Assembly (NCBI GenBank): GCA_000507305.1
Contig: DF241681.1
Coordinates: 5,508 to 69,507 of the forward strand
Direction: 5' to 3'
Length of the DNA: 64,000 nucleotides
Source: Breviolum minutum Mf 1.05b.01
Lineage: Eukaryota; Sar; Dinophyceae; Suessiales; Symbiodiniaceae
Made by a program: the position numbers and the translations under genes. Positions 39,801 to 50,086 of this stretch are shown here, one piece after another; within the stretch, counting starts at the first letter, position 1; the number at the start of each line of letters is the position of its first letter. Under the pieces are notes generated by a model. That model ran no database searches and was not told the DNA's origin. It saw only the letters and a program-made list of their open reading frames with translations.

Positions 39801-42800
39801 GACCGTCACTTTTCGTGGCCGGGGCAACATTTTGTGATGCTGGCTTCGTGGCAGGCGCGCCATTTGAAGATGTTGGAGCGCCACTTTTCGTGGCAGAGGC
39901 AACATTATGGTAAAACTGTGCGAGATAGCCGGAGGGCGAAATCTTGAATGTTTTCCATACAAAATGCACTCCAAAGTGCGAAAAAAAAACGGCGAACAGG
40001 CGGGTGCGAGATGACCATTTCATTCTCGGGTCATGCTCAAATCAAATCGTCCGCCATTGTATCTTCATGAGATTTGTGTCGCAAATCGTGATATGGCTTT
40101 TTGGGGCAGGTGGACTATATAGTTGGTGATGTTGGAGCCTCACCTTTCGTGGCGGGCGCATGCGGGCGCAACATTTGGTGATGTTGCAGGGTCACTTTCG
40201 CGGCGGCCGCGATATGTGTTTGGTGTTGGCACGTCAGCTTTCGTGGCAGGGGCAGCATTGGTGATTTTGGAATGTCACTTTTCGTGGCAGGCGCACTATT
40301 GTTGGAGCGTCACACGATTTGGTGACTTTGCAATGTAACTTTTCGTTGGACTTGTGCACACGAGAGCACACGACGTCGCATTATATCACATGAGAGGAAA
40401 ATCGCATCACATATCATCACATCAAAATGAGATCACGCAACATGACGCCACATCACATCCCATGACATGACGTGACATCTCGCAACTAACCACATTATAC
40501 CTAAGGTCACGTCGCCTCACAACCAACCACACTATACTGCATCTCACCTCGCAGCCAACCACATAAAATCTCCTCGCGGACATTCTATAAGCAAATTCTT
40601 TCTTTGGCTTGTAGTTTTTTCCCTTTGAAACTTCCGCCCCCGGCTTGCTCGGCTCTATTTGAATTTAAAAATAAGCAGAGTCGCTTGTCAAAAGCTATGT
40701 CCCAGTCACACCCTCTGACGCCAAGTTTGCGAGACATGAACAAATACCCAAATGATCTCAAATCAAGTGAACGGCTGTCGAAACCTGCAACATTCGAGAT
40801 TTCCCTGCGCTTTTTCAACTTTCGGGGTTTTGGAGATTAAAAGGGGTATCGCTCACATGTGTGGACTGCTTGTCTTTGTTAAGCTCTGGAATGCTTCGTC
40901 GGAAGTGCTGGAGGAGCCGTGTGTGCCGGCGGGCCAGCTGTGTGGGTTGCGACGCCTTTGTGGCAAAAACGGGGTATCGCTCGGCATAGCTACCGCTTGG
41001 TATCGCATTGACCATCGCTCCGAAAAGCACTCACATTGCTACTTGTAGGCGAAAGCTTGAGATGAGAAAATACATTTCGGTCAGCTACAGCTTGTCAAAC
41101 GCACGTCAACGGTGGTGCCTGTGGCTTGTTTGTCTGCGATCAGAATTGAGAAAAAGAAAGGTATATATCGCTTTTAAAACTTCCCATCGTTTTCCAGGGT
41201 TTTGGCATCTCAGGACCGGCAACAGCGGGCAACATAATAATGAGTCAAAATGAATCAAACATCGTAGATTTTGACGGATGCTCAATTGAATCCTGCAACT
41301 CCCATCTGGTTGCACTCCGATTTATTATCAACACGCAAATGAGTCTTGAGAAATGACTACTGAACAACAACAACAACACGCAGCATTCTCAGATACAGTA
41401 CGTCTTCGGATGCTGCAGCCTCAGCTGCTGCCGGCTTAGCCAGCGCTGGCTTCGGCGCAACTTTTTGTGGTTCTTCCTCATCAGAATCAGCATCATCCTC
41501 GCAAAATTGCTGCAAAATCCAATGCATCTAAAACTGTCTGTTCCGGACGCCCGGAGAGGAACTGGTTTATCGTATACAAAGTCCGTTTCCAAAACAGCAA
41601 CACTTTGGATTTATCAGGCAGACATTGTAAGACTCTAAGATCCTGTGTGGCAATCTGGATGCAGCAAATCTGGTACTCTTGCTTCAGTGTCAAAGCACCG
41701 CATACACCAAAAGATAAAGGGCATGTGAGATCTATGTAGAAATACAGTACTTATGTTTAAGTCCATCTATCTGGGTGTATTTAAACCTACACAAGCAGGG
41801 ACTTCAATAAATCACCAACAGCCAGAGTGTTGCATCTTGAAGATTCTTGAAGCATGACTAAAATGCAGAAGCAAATAAAACACAACACGCAAATATGCAG
41901 CATTCTCAGCCCTGTCTGCAGATTCATCCGCCTTGGCAGCTGCCTGCTTTGCCAGCGCTCGGGCTTTTGGTGGTTCTTCTTCCTCTTCACTGGACTCATC
42001 ATCCTAGCAAAATTGTTGTGAAATCAAAGCGTCCAGAATATCCTGAACTGTCAGTTCAGGAGGCCTTGAGAGAGATATTCACACAAATCAGTCATTGACG
42101 TGAAATGTCATTCAGTTATATCAAGTTGCCCATTCTGAAATACGATTTTATTGAAAGAACTTACGTATATTTGAGCAGAGTCATTTGCCATAAAACACAG
42201 TGCCCTAGTCACCCCCTCCACAACAAAATTTGGCATATTTTGCCTGCTTATACACAAAAAGATACCAGAACGATCTTAAATCAAATGAAATCCTGCAACT
42301 CCCATCTGGNAAATCAAATGAAATCCTGCAACTCCCATCTGGTTGATTCTGGTTGCACTCCGATTTATCATCAACACTCAAATGAATCTTGCGAAATGAC
42401 TACTGAACAACAACATGAAGCATCTTCGGCTACGGTACGTCTCCCGATTCTGCAGCCTCGGCTGCTGCCGGCTTAGCCACCGCTGGCTTCGGCGCAACTT
42501 TTTGTGGTTCTTCGGCATCATCAGAATCCATGTCTTCATCATCCTCGCAAAATTGTTGCAAAATCCAATGCATCTAAAACTGTCTGTTCCGGACGCCCGG
42601 AGAGGAACTGGTTTATCGTATACAGAGTCCTATTCCAAAACAGCAACACTTTGGATTTATCGCCCAGACATTGTAAGACTCTAAGATCCTGCGTGGCCAT
42701 CTGGACGCAGCAACTGTGGTAATCTGCTTCAGTGTCAAAACACCGCATACACCACAAGATAAAGGGCATCTGAGATCTATGTAGAAAAGTACGTATGTTT

Positions 42801-45800
42801 AAGACAACAACAAATCACCAACAGCCAGAGTGTTGCATCTTGAAGATTTTCAAGCATGATTAAAATGCAGAAGAATATCAGATGCAACATGCAAATATGC
42901 AGCATTCTCAGCACTGTCTGCAGATCCAGCTGCCTTGGCAGCTGCCTGCTTTGCCAGCGCTCGAGCTTTTGGAGGTTCTTCTTCTTCCTCGCCACTGGAT
43001 TCCTCATCATCCTAGCAAAATTGTTGTGAAATCAAAGCGTCCAGAATATCCCGAACTGTCAGTTCAAGAGGCCTTGAGAGAGATATTCACACAAATCAGT
43101 CATTGACGTGAAATGTCATTCAGTTTCCCATTCTGAAATACGATTTTATTGAAAGAACTTACGATACTTACGTATATTTGAGCAGAGTCATTTGCCATAA
43201 AAACAGTGCCCTAGTCACACCCTCCACAACAAATTTTGCGTGCTTCAGTGTCGAAACACCCTATACACAAAAAGATGCCGGAATGATCTCAAATCAAATG
43301 AAATCCTGCAATTGCCATGGTTGTATTCCGATTTATCATCAACAATTCAAATGAATCTTGCGAAATGACTGCTGAACAACAACATGCAGCGTTCTCAGCT
43401 ACAGTGAGTCCCCGATTCTGCCGCCTCGGCTGCTGCCGGCTTAGCCACCGCTGGCTTCGGCGCAACCTTTTGTGGTGCTTCAGCGTCATCGGAATCCATG
43501 TCTTCATCATCCTCGCAAAATTGTTGCAAAATCCAATGCATCCAAAACTGTCTGTTCCGGACGCCCCGAGAGGAACTGGTTTATGGTATACAGTTTCCTA
43601 TTCCAAAACTGCAACACTTTGGATTTGTCGCCCAGACATTGTAAGACTCTAAGATCCTGCGTGGCCATCTGGACGCAGCAACTGTGGTAATCTGCTTCAG
43701 TGTCAAAACACCGCATACACCACAAGATAAAGGGCATCTGAGATCTATGTAGAAAAGTACGTATGTTTAAGACAACAACAAATCACCAACAGCCAGAGTG
43801 TTGCATCTTGAAGATTTTCAAGCATGATTAAAATGCAGAAGAATATCAGATGCAACATGCAAATATGCAGCATTCTCAGCACTGTCTGCAGATCCAGCTG
43901 CCTTGGCAGCTGCCTGCTTTGCCAGCGCTCGGGCTTTTGGTGGTTCTTCTTCCTCTTCATCACTTGATTCCTCGTCATCCTAGCAAAATTGTTGTGAAAT
44001 CAGTCAGGAGGCCTTGAGAGAGATATTCACACAAATCAGTCATTGACGTGAAATGTTATTCAGTTATATGAAGTTGCCCATTCTGAAATACGATTTTATT
44101 GAAAGAACTTACGTATATTTGAGCAGAGTCATTTGCCATAAAACACAGTGCCCTAGTCACCCCCTCCACAACAAAATTTGGCATATTTTGCCTGCTTATA
44201 CACAAAAAGATACCAGAATGATCTCAAATCAAATGAAATCCTGCAACTCCCATCTGGTTGATTCTGGTTGCACTCCGATTTATCATCAACACTCAAATGA
44301 AATCTTGCGAAATGACTACTGAACAACAACATGAAGCATCTTCGGCTACGGTCTGTCTCCCGATTCTGCCGCCTCGGCTGCTGCCGGCTTAGCCACCGCT
44401 GGCTTCGGCGCAACCTTTTGTGGTTCTTCGGCATCATCGGAATCCATGTCTTCATCACCCTCGCAAAATTGTTGCAAAATCCAATGCATCCAAAACTGTC
44501 TGTTCCGGACGCCCCGAGAGGAACTGGTTTATGGTATACAGTTTCCTTTTCCAAAACAGCAACACTTTGGATTTATCGCCCAGACATTGTAAGACTCTAA
44601 GATCCTGCGTGGCCATCTGGACGCAGCAACTGTGGTAATCTGCTTCAGTGTCAAAACACCGCATACACCACAAGATAAAGGGCATCTGAGATCTATGTAG
44701 AAAAGCACGTATGTTTAAGACAACAACAAATCACCAACAGCCAGAGTGTTGCATCTTGAAGATTTTCAAGCATGGTTAAAAATGCAGAAGAATATCAGAT
44801 ACAACATGCAAATATGCAGCATTCTCAGCACTGTCTGCAGATTCAGCTGCCTTGACAGCTGCCTGCTTTGCCAGCGCTCGGGCTTTTGGTGGTTCTTCTT
44901 CCTCTTCATCACTGGATTCCTCGTCATCCTAGCAAAATTGTTGTGAAATCAAAGCGTCCAGAATATCCCGAACTGTCAGTTCAGGAGGTCTTGAGAGAGA
45001 TATTCACACAAATCAGTCATTGACGTGAAATGTCATTCAGTTATAGTAAGTTTCCCACTCTGAAATACGATTTTATTGAAAGAACTTACGTATATTTGAG
45101 CAGAGTCATTTGCCATAAAACACAGTGCCCTAGTCACCCCCTCCACAACCAATTTTGCCATATTTTGCCTGCTTCAGTGTCGAAACACCCTATACACAAA
45201 AAGATACCAGAATGATCTTAAATCAAATGAAATCCTGCAACTCCCATCTGGTTGATTCTGGTTGCACTCCGATTTATCATCAACACTCAAATAAAATCTT
45301 GCGAAATGACTACTGAACAACAACATGAAGCATCTTCGGCTACGGTACGTCTCCCGACCGATTCTGCAGCCTCAGCTGCTGCCGGCTTAGCCACCGCTGG
45401 CTTCGGCGCAACCTTTTGTGGTTCTTCGGCATCATCGGAATCCATGTCTTCATCACCCTCGCAAAATTGTTGCAAAATCCAATGCATCCAAAACTGTCTG
45501 TTCCGGACGCCCCGAGAGGAACTGGTTTATGGTATACAGTTTCCTATTCCAAAACTGCAACACTTTGGATTTGTCGCCCAGACATTGTAAGACTCTAAGA
45601 TCCTGCGTGGCCATCTGGACGCAGCAACTGTGGTAATCTGCTTCAGTGTCAAAACACCGCATACACCACAAGATAAAGGGCATCTGAGATCTATGTAGAA
45701 AAGTACGTATGTTTAAGACAACAACAAATCACCAACAGCCAGAGTGTTGCATCTTGAAGATTTTCAAGCATGATTAAAAATGCAGAAGAATCTCAGATAC

Positions 45801-48800
45801 AACATGCAGATATGCAGCATTCTCAGCACTGTCTGCAGATTCAGCTGCCTTGGCAGCTGCCTGCTTTGCCAGCGCTCGGGCTTTTGGTGGTTCTTCTTCG
45901 TCTTCATCACTGGATTCCTCGTCATCCTAGCAAAATTGTTGTGAAATCAAAGCGTCCAGAATATCCCGAACTGTCAGTTCAGGAGGCCTTGAGAGAGATA
46001 TTCACACAAAAAATCATTGATGTGAAATGACATTCAGTTTGCCGTCTGAAATACCCTGGATCTTCAAAAGCACACTCTTTTCTGCGCGTTTGAATTTGTG
46101 CTCCACCATGAAAAGTGCACGTCTTGCAATTTTCTGCTCAAGCCGAATTGTGGCAAACAAAGGCGTTTGTAGATTTTATAGCCACTTTTGAACTGTGCGC
46201 TCGTTTGCGCAAATGTGCGCTCGTTGTGTGCCCTGGGTTTGACGACTATCAAAGTTTTAAGCCGTGTGTTATTATTGAAATGCGCTCGTTTCAGAAATCT
46301 CTGCTCGTGGCACATGTTTACGTGCGTTCAGGCAAAAACCAGAAATGAATGCTGGTTGGATGATGCAGGACGATTATGGACGATTTTATTGAAAGAACTT
46401 ACATTTAAGCAGAGTCACTTGCCATAAGCAGTGTCCTAGACACCCCCTCCACAATTAATTTCGCGTGCTTCAGTGTCAAAACACTCCATACAAGACAAAA
46501 TACCAAAATGATCTCATTCTCAGCTACAGTACGTTTCCAACCCTTTCCTCCCAATGGAGCTACTTTAAAATAAAGATTTGATAAAAGTTCGCAACATCTC
46601 TGATTTCGGCCACTAGACTGATATATAATTTCTTGTACATATTGTTGTTTTTCCCACCTTCTTCATTGGAACACCATGTTTTTCCCGGGGAAAAAAATTG
46701 CCCCCAAATAAAATCCTCCAAATTTGTGGGGAAAAAAACAGCAAACCGCACCTCCTCTCGTCGATGCTTCAAGTTGTCCTGGTAGATTTTTTTCACAACG
46801 TTGTAGTTGCAAGTGAAAGACAGCAGCATGTTACCTATTGATGAATTGAAATTTGAATCTAATAAAGATGATATATTTGAATAAATTTGATTATTATTGC
46901 AGGGAATATCCCAATTAAAATCAGGAATATATCTGATTACTACGTAGAGTTTTCGCCCTGATTTTCACTCTTTGTTCTGGTTGCCAGTGCACTGTGAGCC
47001 TCAAAAAGGAGGCTCTAAACATGAGCCGTTTGAGCATTTGGGGGGGGATCCAAGATAGTTGCATTTCACTGTAGCTCCTCCAAATGGAGATTTGCTGCAG
47101 AAAAGTGGGTTTGGAAAGACCATCTTTAAAAATTTGGCTTTGGCATTTTGCCACCCGCCACATACCACCCACCCACTGGTGTCCTCTTGACGCTTCGCCA
47201 CCTGGAGATTTCGGTCAGTAAATTCATGATATGTCGACTCACGGGGTAACAACGTCATCGGTGTCAAGGTAAAACATCACGGATGTTTTCTGTGTGAAAG
47301 CTAGGTGAATCTGTTGAAATCACACTTCTTTTAATCGAACGGTTCCTGGTAAACAAAAAAAACATCTTGGAGTCAAACGTGGGAGTCAAGTATACTACGT
47401 ACCTACCTTGGATAATCCGCAAAAAAACCTGGGGAAAAAACCCTCTGTGCCTCGGATTCGCAACTTTCTTTTTTTGGGAGGTGGTGGGGATTATAACTGT
47501 CAAGTTGGGAGAAAACTTGGAAAGCCGGTTGGGTGCCAATCAGTTGGCAGTGATTGCCAAAAAACAAATTGGTCTCGACCTTTTCCCGCCGGTTGGGGGT
47601 TTTCCAGCCCCCCCCTCCGAATGCTGTTGACAAACCATGCCACTTGCCACTTGCCACTTCCCCCTCAACCCACCTCGGCATGTAGGTCGCGTTCCTTCTC
47701 AGCCGCTTCCGCGCCAGCAGCCGGCTTTGCCGTTGGCACCTGTGCTTCTTCCTCTTCTGAACTTGTATCCTCATCATCACCCGCGCAAAATTGTTGCAAA
47801 ATTCAAAGCATCCAAAATTGTCTGTTCAGAAGGCCCCGCGAAAACCCTATAGACAAAAGAGTTGACAGTTCCAAAACAGCGACAATTTGGATTGATCACC
47901 CTGACATAGTAAGACTCTAAGATCCTTCCTTCAGTGTCACAACGGCGCATCAAACGATGTAGAATTGCAGTACCAGAATGATTAAATCCCTCTATCTGCT
48001 TGTAATGAACCAACATACGCAGTGACTTCGATGAATCACCAACAGGCAGAGTTGTATCTTGAAGTGTGATTAAAAATACAACATGTGGCATCTTGAGCAC
48101 TGTCTGCAGATTCAGCTGCCTTGGCAGCTGCCTGCTTTGCCAGCGCTCGGGCTTTTGGAGGTTCTTCTTCTTCCTCTCCACTGGATTCCTCATCATCCTA
48201 GCAAACTTGTTGCAAAATTCAAAGCATCCAAAATATCCAAAACTGCCTGTGCAGAATGCCCTGTGAGAGATGTTCACACCAAAAAGTCAATGACGTGAAA
48301 CGACATTCGATACATTCAATTTACTGTTCAGAGATACTATTCTTTCAACCATATTTCTATGTAGAAACATTTGCCAAAAACGGGTCACCCTCTCCAAAAC
48401 CAATCTTCTGTGCTTCTGTGTCAAAATACTGCATACACTAAAAGATGTCAGAATGATCTCAGAATGACTACTGAACAACAACATGCAGCACTCTCAGCTA
48501 CAGTGCGTTTCCGGATTCTTCAGCCTCAGCCTCAGCTGCCGGCTTTGCCGGTTTTGCCGGCTCTTGTGCTTCTTCCTCTTCTGAACTCGAATCCTCCTCA
48601 TCACCCGCGCAAAATTGTTGCAAAGTTCAAGGCATCCAAAATTGTCTGTTCAGAAGGCCCCGAGAGAACCCTATAGACTATAGAGTTGACAGTTCCAAAA
48701 CAGCGACAATTTGGATTTATCACCCTGCCATCGTAAGACTCTAAGATCCTTCCTTCAGTGTCACAACGGCGCATCAAACGATGTAGAATTGCAGTACCAG

Positions 48801-49757
48801 TATGATTAAATCCCTCTATCTGCTTGTAATGAACCAACATACGCAGTGACTTCGATGAATCACCAACAGGCAGAGTTGTATCTTGAAGTATGATTAAAAA
48901 TACAACATGTGGCATCTTGAGCACTGTCTGCAGATTCAGCTGCCTTGGCAGCTGCCTGCTTTGCCAGCGCTCGGGCTTTTGGAGGTTCTTCTTCTTCCTC
49001 TCCACTGGATTCCTCATCATCCTAGCAAACTTGTTGCAAAATTCAAAGCATCCAAAATATCCAAAACTGCCTGTGCAGAATGCCCTGTGAGAGATGTTCA
49101 CACCAAAAAGTCAATGCTCATCAGCCTAGCATATTGCTAAGGGATTCAAAGCATCCAATAATACTGAAAGTGCACAAGGCTGCAATAAAGATACAGTTCT
49201 TAAAATCAAAACGGCAACGTTTCAAACAAATCAAAGCAATTTCTTGACTTGAAAAAGCAATGTTTCCAAAATAGTAACCAATCAGATCTATCACGAAATG
49301 TCACCGATATACTGGCATTCTTCAAAAGTCATGTGTCAAAAGCAACAACTGCGGTAGTCACCTGGTCCACGACGTATCTTCTCTTCTTTAGTGACTGTCA
49401 AAACAGGGCAAACAAACAACTGGAAGTATCTTGAACCCATTTCAAAAAATCTGATTTCTGGGACTAGCACCATGTGATGATCTCTGCTTTTTGGCTGCAA
49501 TTCAACAATAAATACATCAATGACTACATGCGACTTTAAAGTACCAAATATATCAAGTATACAATAATTACTAATTACTGTATGTCATGCGAATACATAT
49601 ATATATATATATGTACATATTTACATAACCTATCTTCCATGGTGAAACTTTTGGGCCCCTGAACCACCAAACTGAGCTGGAGGGCTTTGAACACTTGGAG
49701 TCGATAGTCAGGACGTGAGCAAACATAATTTGTCTTGGAAGGTCCAAGGCTCATCAT
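36765..49757 (-). CDS. Gene C: Nopp140/nucleolin-like acidic-basic repeat protein encoded by a tandem exon array
   Basis: Minus-strand gene with a plausible first exon at 49630-49757 and at least 17 array exons, each coding an acidic Ser/Glu/Asp run followed by a Lys-Pro-Ala run, for example DEEEEEPPKARALAKQAAAK. Alternating acidic and K-P-A tracts are typical of nucleolar proteins such as Nopp140/SRP40 and nucleolin and of the N-terminal parts of nuclear FKBPs; which family applies cannot be decided because no folded domain is recognisable. Three exon types occur: alpha (75-87 nt), beta (72-78 nt) and gamma (69-78 nt). All are in phase 0 with GC donors, so copy-number change keeps the frame. 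After the array come a 43-codon acidic exon (37563-37691), a KKRP-containing exon (37208-37258) and uncertain terminal exons. Foreign-looking exons interrupt the array at 46.7-47.3 kb. Gene H may be its continuation. Confidence 0.7.
36979..37018 (-). CDS. Gene C exon
   Basis: EGLATLIASVRHC between tcttgcag|G and a gtacgt donor, phase 1. Both the next candidate (36765-36875) and gene H exon 1 could follow. Confidence 0.5.
37208..37258 (-). CDS. Gene C exon with basic NLS-like motif
   Basis: 51 nt, APGISKKRPAAEISVDE, GA donor after Glu. The KKRP cluster after the acidic tracts fits a nuclear or nucleolar protein. Confidence 0.6.
37563..37691 (-). CDS. Gene C exon, long acidic/KPA
   Basis: 129 nt (43 codons): ADEDDEELEELENAGAEKEH then QEPKLNVAPKSAAPKPVA, GA donor after a Lys codon. 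Same style as the array exons but without the shared intron-end module. Confidence 0.7.
38033..38110 (-). CDS. Gene C gamma exon 3
   Basis: 78 nt, VDEEEEKESSDEETPKPAVT then RPTLAK, GC donor. The most divergent gamma copy. Confidence 0.72.
38597..38665 (-). CDS. Gene C gamma exon 2
   Basis: 69 nt, same as gamma 1 except T for I; lies in a nearly identical 555-bp tandem copy. Confidence 0.75.
39152..39220 (-). CDS. Gene C gamma exon 1
   Basis: 69 nt, VDEEEEEESSDEEIPKTKPT then PAK, GC donor. Confidence 0.75.
39376..40665. repeat. Right arm of large inverted repeat (element copy 2)
   Basis: Begins with gaagtttagttgagaagcttcc, continues with the 44-bp minisatellite (acttttcgtggcaggcgcaa unit), then a cacatcacatg-rich stretch, and ends with the block aaattctttctttggcttg to acttccgcccccggcttg. 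It mirrors 32575-34240. It lies inside the exon array of gene C. Confidence 0.75.
39725..40345 (+). repeat. 44-bp minisatellite with open frame
   Basis: Degenerate copies of a unit like acttttcgtggcaggcgcaa followed by catttggtgatgttggagt. The plus strand is partly open and encodes LFVAGATFGDVG-type repeats. From memory such peptides are common junk ORFs in Symbiodiniaceae predictions. Confidence 0.8.
41420..41497 (-). CDS. Gene C alpha exon 1
   Basis: 78 nt, DDADSDEEEPQKVAPKPALA then KPAAAE; three codons shorter than alpha 2-5. Confidence 0.78.
41932..42003 (-). CDS. Gene C beta exon 1
   Basis: 72 nt, DDESSEEEEEPPKARALAKQ then AAAK; two codons shorter than the other beta copies. Confidence 0.78.
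42310..42310. other. Single-N assembly junction
   Basis: One N is flanked on both sides by the same sequence of about 30 bp (aaatcaaatgaaatcctgca onward), so two contig ends probably overlap here and one copy may be an artefact. Confidence 0.8.
42457..42543 (-). CDS. Gene C alpha exon 2
   Basis: 87 nt, DDEDMDSDDAEEPQKVAPKP then AVAKPAAAE. It lies close to a single-N junction at 42310. Confidence 0.75.
42934..43011 (-). CDS. Gene C beta exon 2
   Basis: 78 nt, DDEESSGEEEEEPPKARALA then KQAAAK. Confidence 0.78.
43425..43511 (-). CDS. Gene C alpha exon 3
   Basis: 87 nt, DDEDMDSDDAEAPQKVAPKP then AVAKPAAAE, GC donor. Confidence 0.78.
43902..43979 (-). CDS. Gene C beta exon 3
   Basis: 78 nt, DDEESSDEEEEEPPKARALA then KQAAAK. 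Confidence 0.78.
44373..44459 (-). CDS. Gene C alpha exon 4
   Basis: 87 nt alpha copy with the same protein core as alpha 5. Confidence 0.78.
44851..44928 (-). CDS. Gene C beta exon 4
   Basis: 78 nt beta copy; the last residues are AAVK instead of AAAK. Confidence 0.78.
45371..45457 (-). CDS. Gene C alpha exon 5
   Basis: 87 nt after gcgag|G, GDEDMDSDDAEEPQKVAPKP then AVAKPAAAE, GC donor. Confidence 0.78.
45849..45926 (-). CDS. Gene C beta exon 5
   Basis: 78 nt, DDEESSDEDEEEPPKARALA then KQAAAK, GC donor. Confidence 0.78.
46752..46778 (-). CDS. Micro-exon interrupting the array
   Basis: 27 nt reading DNLKHRREE between taccag|G and gtgcgg. Confidence 0.45.
47173..47201 (-). CDS. Exon candidate interrupting the array
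   Basis: After tctccag|G; in phase with the previous exon it reads WRSVKRTPV; an alternative frame reads VAKRQEDTSG. Confidence 0.35.
47243..47300 (-). CDS. Exon interrupting the array
   Basis: Reads FTQKTSVMFYLDTDDVVT between acctag and a gtgagt donor. Unlike the array exons; not acidic/KPA. It could be an extra gene C exon or part of an inserted gene. Confidence 0.45.
47707..47781 (-). CDS. Gene C alpha exon 6 with mutated acceptor
   Basis: 75 nt, GDDEDTSSEEEEAQVPTAKP then AAGAE, GC donor. Acceptor AG replaced by CG as in alpha exon 7; an in-frame AG|G lies 12 bases inside. Confidence 0.55.
48120..48197 (-). CDS. Gene C beta exon 6
   Basis: Nearly identical to beta exon 7; 78 nt, GC donor. 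Confidence 0.75.
48531..48605 (-). CDS. Gene C alpha exon 7 with mutated acceptor
   Basis: 75 nt, GDEEDSSSEEEEAQEPAKPA then KPAAE. The position homologous to the acceptor AG of other alpha copies reads CG; the next in-frame AG|G lies nine bases inside. Confidence 0.6.
48944..49021 (-). CDS. Gene C beta exon 7
   Basis: 78 nt after ttgctag|G: DDEESSGEEEEEPPKARALA then KQAAAK, GC donor. Confidence 0.75.
49630..49757 (-). CDS. Gene C first exon
   Basis: ATG at 49757 opens MMSLGPSKTNYVCSRPDYRL then QVFKALQLSLVVQGPKSFTM, ending at gttatg. It lies about 195 bp past the stop of gene D. Assignment to the array gene is by position. Confidence 0.5.
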
Positions 49758-49951
49758 TTGAAGAGTTTAACAACCTTCTTGAAATCCTGCAGGTTCTTAG
49801 CACTTTCAGGGCCCCAAAACTTCTGATGTTCTTTTTGAAACTTGATGAAAGGTCAACCCCAGTGCTCTAATTAGATGGTCAACTGATTCCTGCTTCAAAA
49901 ACCAATGATCTCTGAACTCTATGCCCACATTGAAAATTGAGGCTCATCCGA

Positions 49952-50086
49952 CTAATGCAGTTGGGGATCCTTTTCATCTTTCACTGTTGCTTTCGGCTTC
50001 GGCTTTGCCTGGATCTTTGGCACCTTTGACACTTTTGGAGTTGCTGCGAGTGTAGAGCCTGCCAATTTTTTAGGCCTTGGCTGTAC
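49952..50086 (-). CDS. Gene D terminal exon
   Basis: 135 nt including TAG: VQPRPKKLAGSTLAATPKVS then KVPKIQAKPKPKATVKDEKD, basic tail. Confidence 0.7.
   Translation of the reverse strand, partial: VQPRPKKLAGSTLAATPKVSKVPKIQAKPKPKATVKDEKDPQLH

Larger units (their letters stand above)
41260..46050. repeat. Tandem array of about 950-1050-bp units carrying alpha and beta exons
   Basis: Five units with alpha exons at 41.5, 42.5, 43.5, 44.5 and 45.5 kb and beta exons about 0.47 kb upstream in transcript order. Introns are also highly similar, so duplication is recent. A further, more divergent pair of units lies at 47.7-49.1 kb. Confidence 0.88.

Noticed and set aside
39707..39913. LFVAGATFGDVG repeat ORF as a gene
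   Set aside because: It is the minisatellite of the inverted repeat arm, with indels and non-triplet unit length.
47777..49101. Two 166-codon minus ORFs (48277-47777 and 49101-48601)
   Set aside because: They read the beta exon in a non-coding frame and run through introns; they are conserved only because the units are recent duplicates.
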